Under the pieces are notes generated by a model that saw nothing but the letters and a program-made list of their open reading frames with translations, searched no databases and was not told the DNA's origin. Positions 62,653 through 64,000 of a stretch of 64,000 bases of DNA are shown one piece after another. The DNA comes from an uncultured Planctomycetaceae bacterium (lineage in GTDB: Bacteria > Planctomycetota > Planctomycetia > Planctomycetales > Planctomycetaceae): positions 1 to 64,000 of the forward strand of contig CALSLT010000040.1 of assembly GCA_943787265.1 (NCBI GenBank), given 5' to 3'. The position numbers were made by a program, and so were the translations under genes. Every line of letters starts with the position of its first letter. Position 1 is the first letter of the stretch.

Positions 62653-63935
62653 ATGTCCACCAGTCTCTTGTATCATGGGTTCGGGATTCGGGGCTACCAG
62701 TACCAGGCCACAAAGTTTCACAGTGGTGGCATGACGATTCGGGTGGCTCAGGCTCGTGAGAAGCTGTGCTGCCCAGCTTGCGGGAGTTCGAAGGTACGGA
62801 TTGTCGAATGGTTTGAACGTCGCTGGCGAACCGTTCCCATCGGCTCGCGGGAAACGTGGATTGAGATGCGAGTGCCGAAAGTCGAGTGTCAGGAGTGTTT
62901 CTCCAGGCGGCGTGTGGTCGTGTCGTTCGCCCCGTCGCACAAACAACACAGCCACACAAACAGCACAGCCGCACAAACAACACAGCCGCACAAACAACAC
63001 AGCCGCACAAACAGCACACTCGGGTCTTCGAACGCTACGTCGTCGAACTGCTGCGGTTCATGACGCCGCAGGATGTGTCGCGTCACCTGGGCATTTCGTG
63101 GGACCTGGCCAATGACATTCAGAAGCGACGACTCAAGCGGAAGTTCGGTCGGTCGAAACTCAAGTATCTGAAGCGGCTGGCGGTGGACGAGGTCTACGTC
63201 GGGAAACGTCACAAGTACCTGACGCTGGTTCTGGACCTGGACTCCGGAGCGGTGGTGTTTGTGGGTGAGGGACGCGGTTCTGCAACGCTTCGGCCGTTCT
63301 TTCGCAGACTCAGGCAGTCTCGGGCGAAGGTGCGAGCGGTGGCTTCGGACATGGCCGGTGGCTTCCTCAAGGCGGTGCGGGAGTTTCTGCCCGAAGCCCG
63401 TCTGGTGCTGGACCGATTCCACGTGGTCAAGCTGTTCAACGAGAAGCTGACGAAGCTTCGCCGTGACCTGTATCGCGAAGCCACAGACGCCCCGCACAAA
63501 GCCGTGCTCAAAGGGACCCGCTGGCTGCTGCTGAAGAATCCTGAGAACCTGGACGACGATCGCGACGAACATCAGCGACTGCAAGACGCTCTATCCCTGA
63601 ACGCTCCGTTGGCGACGGCGTACTACCTGAAGGAAGACCTCAGACAGTTCTGGGAGCAAACCACAAAGTCTCAGGCCGAACGCTGGCTGACCGCCTGGTG
63701 CCGGCGAGCGGAACAGACCGGAATCCGTGTCCTGCAACAGATGGCCCGGACTCTCCACAAACACCGGCAGAGTCTGCTGGCCTGGTACGACGACTCGATC
63801 TCTACCGGCCCGCTGGAAGGCGTCAACAACAAACTGAAACTGCTCCAGCGACAGGCGTTTGGATACCGCGACCTCGAACTCTTCAAACTCCGAATCCTCT
63901 CACTCCATACCATTCACAAAACACTCGTCGGATAA
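62653..63935 (+). CDS. ISL3-family transposase (frameshifted by tandem repeat)
   Basis: N-terminal zinc finger CCPACGSSKVRIVEWFERRWRTVPIG..VPKVECQEC, then after the 17-bp repeat tract the DDE_Tnp_ISL3 core: AVDEVYVGKRHKYLTLVLDLDSG (Asp), RAVASDMAGGFLKAV (Asp), FHVVKLFNEKL and the closing STGPLEGVNNKLKLLQRQAFGYRD (Glu). The two parts are in frames 1 and 3: four additional 17-bp units (68 bp) shift the frame. With one unit the reading is FAPSHKQHTRVFERYVVELL, as in related transposases. Confidence 0.88.
62938..63020. repeat. 17-bp tandem repeat within the ISL3 transposase gene
   Basis: About five units of CACAAACA(A/G)CACAGCC(G/A), at 62938, 62955, 62972, 62989 and 63006; the last continues into CACT. 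Unit length is not a multiple of three, so copy number changes the transposase frame. Confidence 0.93.
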
Positions 63936-64000
63936 ATACAGCCCCGACTTACCGGATGAGCCCGTAAATCGTTGCGGGATCGGTTGGTACACTGCGTCCA

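Larger units (their letters stand above)
62555..63963 (+). mobile_element. ISL3-family insertion sequence
   Basis: Inverted ends: GGGTTCTTCCGGTAAGTCGG on the left and, read inward from the right, GGGCTCATCCGGTAAGTCGG; both contain TCCGGTAAGTCGGG. Flanking CGAAAATC and CGTAAATC (offset by a base) may be an imperfect 8-bp target duplication, the usual size for ISL3. About 1.41 kb with a single transposase gene. Confidence 0.87.

Noticed and set aside
62938..63020. Short regular repeats considered as a CRISPR array
   Set aside because: Units of 17 bp follow one another without spacers, inside a transposase gene; no cas genes.

Overview
The window comes from a member of the Planctomycetota. This rests on gene content: a DUF1587/DUF1592/DUF1588/DUF1585-type planctomycete cytochrome carrying an SHD1 domain, a cysteine-type sulfatase, a Ser/Thr kinase fused to WD40 repeats with a dedicated ECF-like sigma factor beside it, a ThuA-domain protein, a BlaI/M56 pair with carboxypeptidase-regulatory-like domains, and a cysteinyl-tRNA synthetase with a degenerate KMSKS loop. 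GC content is moderate to high. I cannot name the genus from sequence alone.

Layout. (1) 1-11,581, all minus strand: a BREX defence operon in the order brxE-brxA-brxB-brxC-pglX-pglX', which matches the first half of type 6 BREX; pglZ, brxD and the helicase would lie beyond position 1. Genes are tightly packed with ATGA overlaps. pglX is tandemly duplicated, and both copies carry an 80-bp palindromic element inside the coding frame. (2) 11,582-14,962: mostly non-coding, with diverged repeats, a perfect 28-bp palindrome and one membrane-protein gene. (3) 14,963-21,913, plus strand: an integrative element with four unrecognised small genes, two excisionase-like HTH proteins, replication-like and helicase-loader-like proteins, a winged-helix protein, CsrA and a tyrosine recombinase that abuts a selenocysteine tRNA. 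The tRNA is the likely attachment site, and the BREX locus is plausibly cargo of the same island. (4) 22,028-29,354, minus strand: a small membrane protein, a ThuA protein and a glycan cluster (GT2, CDP-glucose pyrophosphorylase, NAD-dependent epimerase/reductase, two C-methyltransferases). (5) 29,713-34,624, plus strand: planctomycete cytochrome and sulfatase. (6) 34,736-54,716: core-type genes (DinB-like, ruvC, cysS, ispF, M56/BlaI, kinase/sigma, IscA-like, esterase, sugar-phosphate isomerase, lipoproteins). (7) 54,959-64,000: a transposon graveyard with two inverted copies of an IS3-family element flanking an FGE-domain gene, IS1182- and IS630-type remnants, and a nearly complete ISL3-type element whose transposase carries an expanded 17-bp tandem repeat.

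A feature of the whole window is the uneven distribution of single-base frameshifts. About 30 can be located between 1 and 33 kb, most repaired by deleting one base, whereas none occurs in the roughly 15 genes between 34.7 and 54.7 kb. The frameshifts also strike ordinary sugar and sulfatase genes, and two structured nucleic acids carry single bulged bases, so I regard local sequence quality as the leading explanation. Genes interrupted this way are annotated across their full inferred length with the shift positions given.
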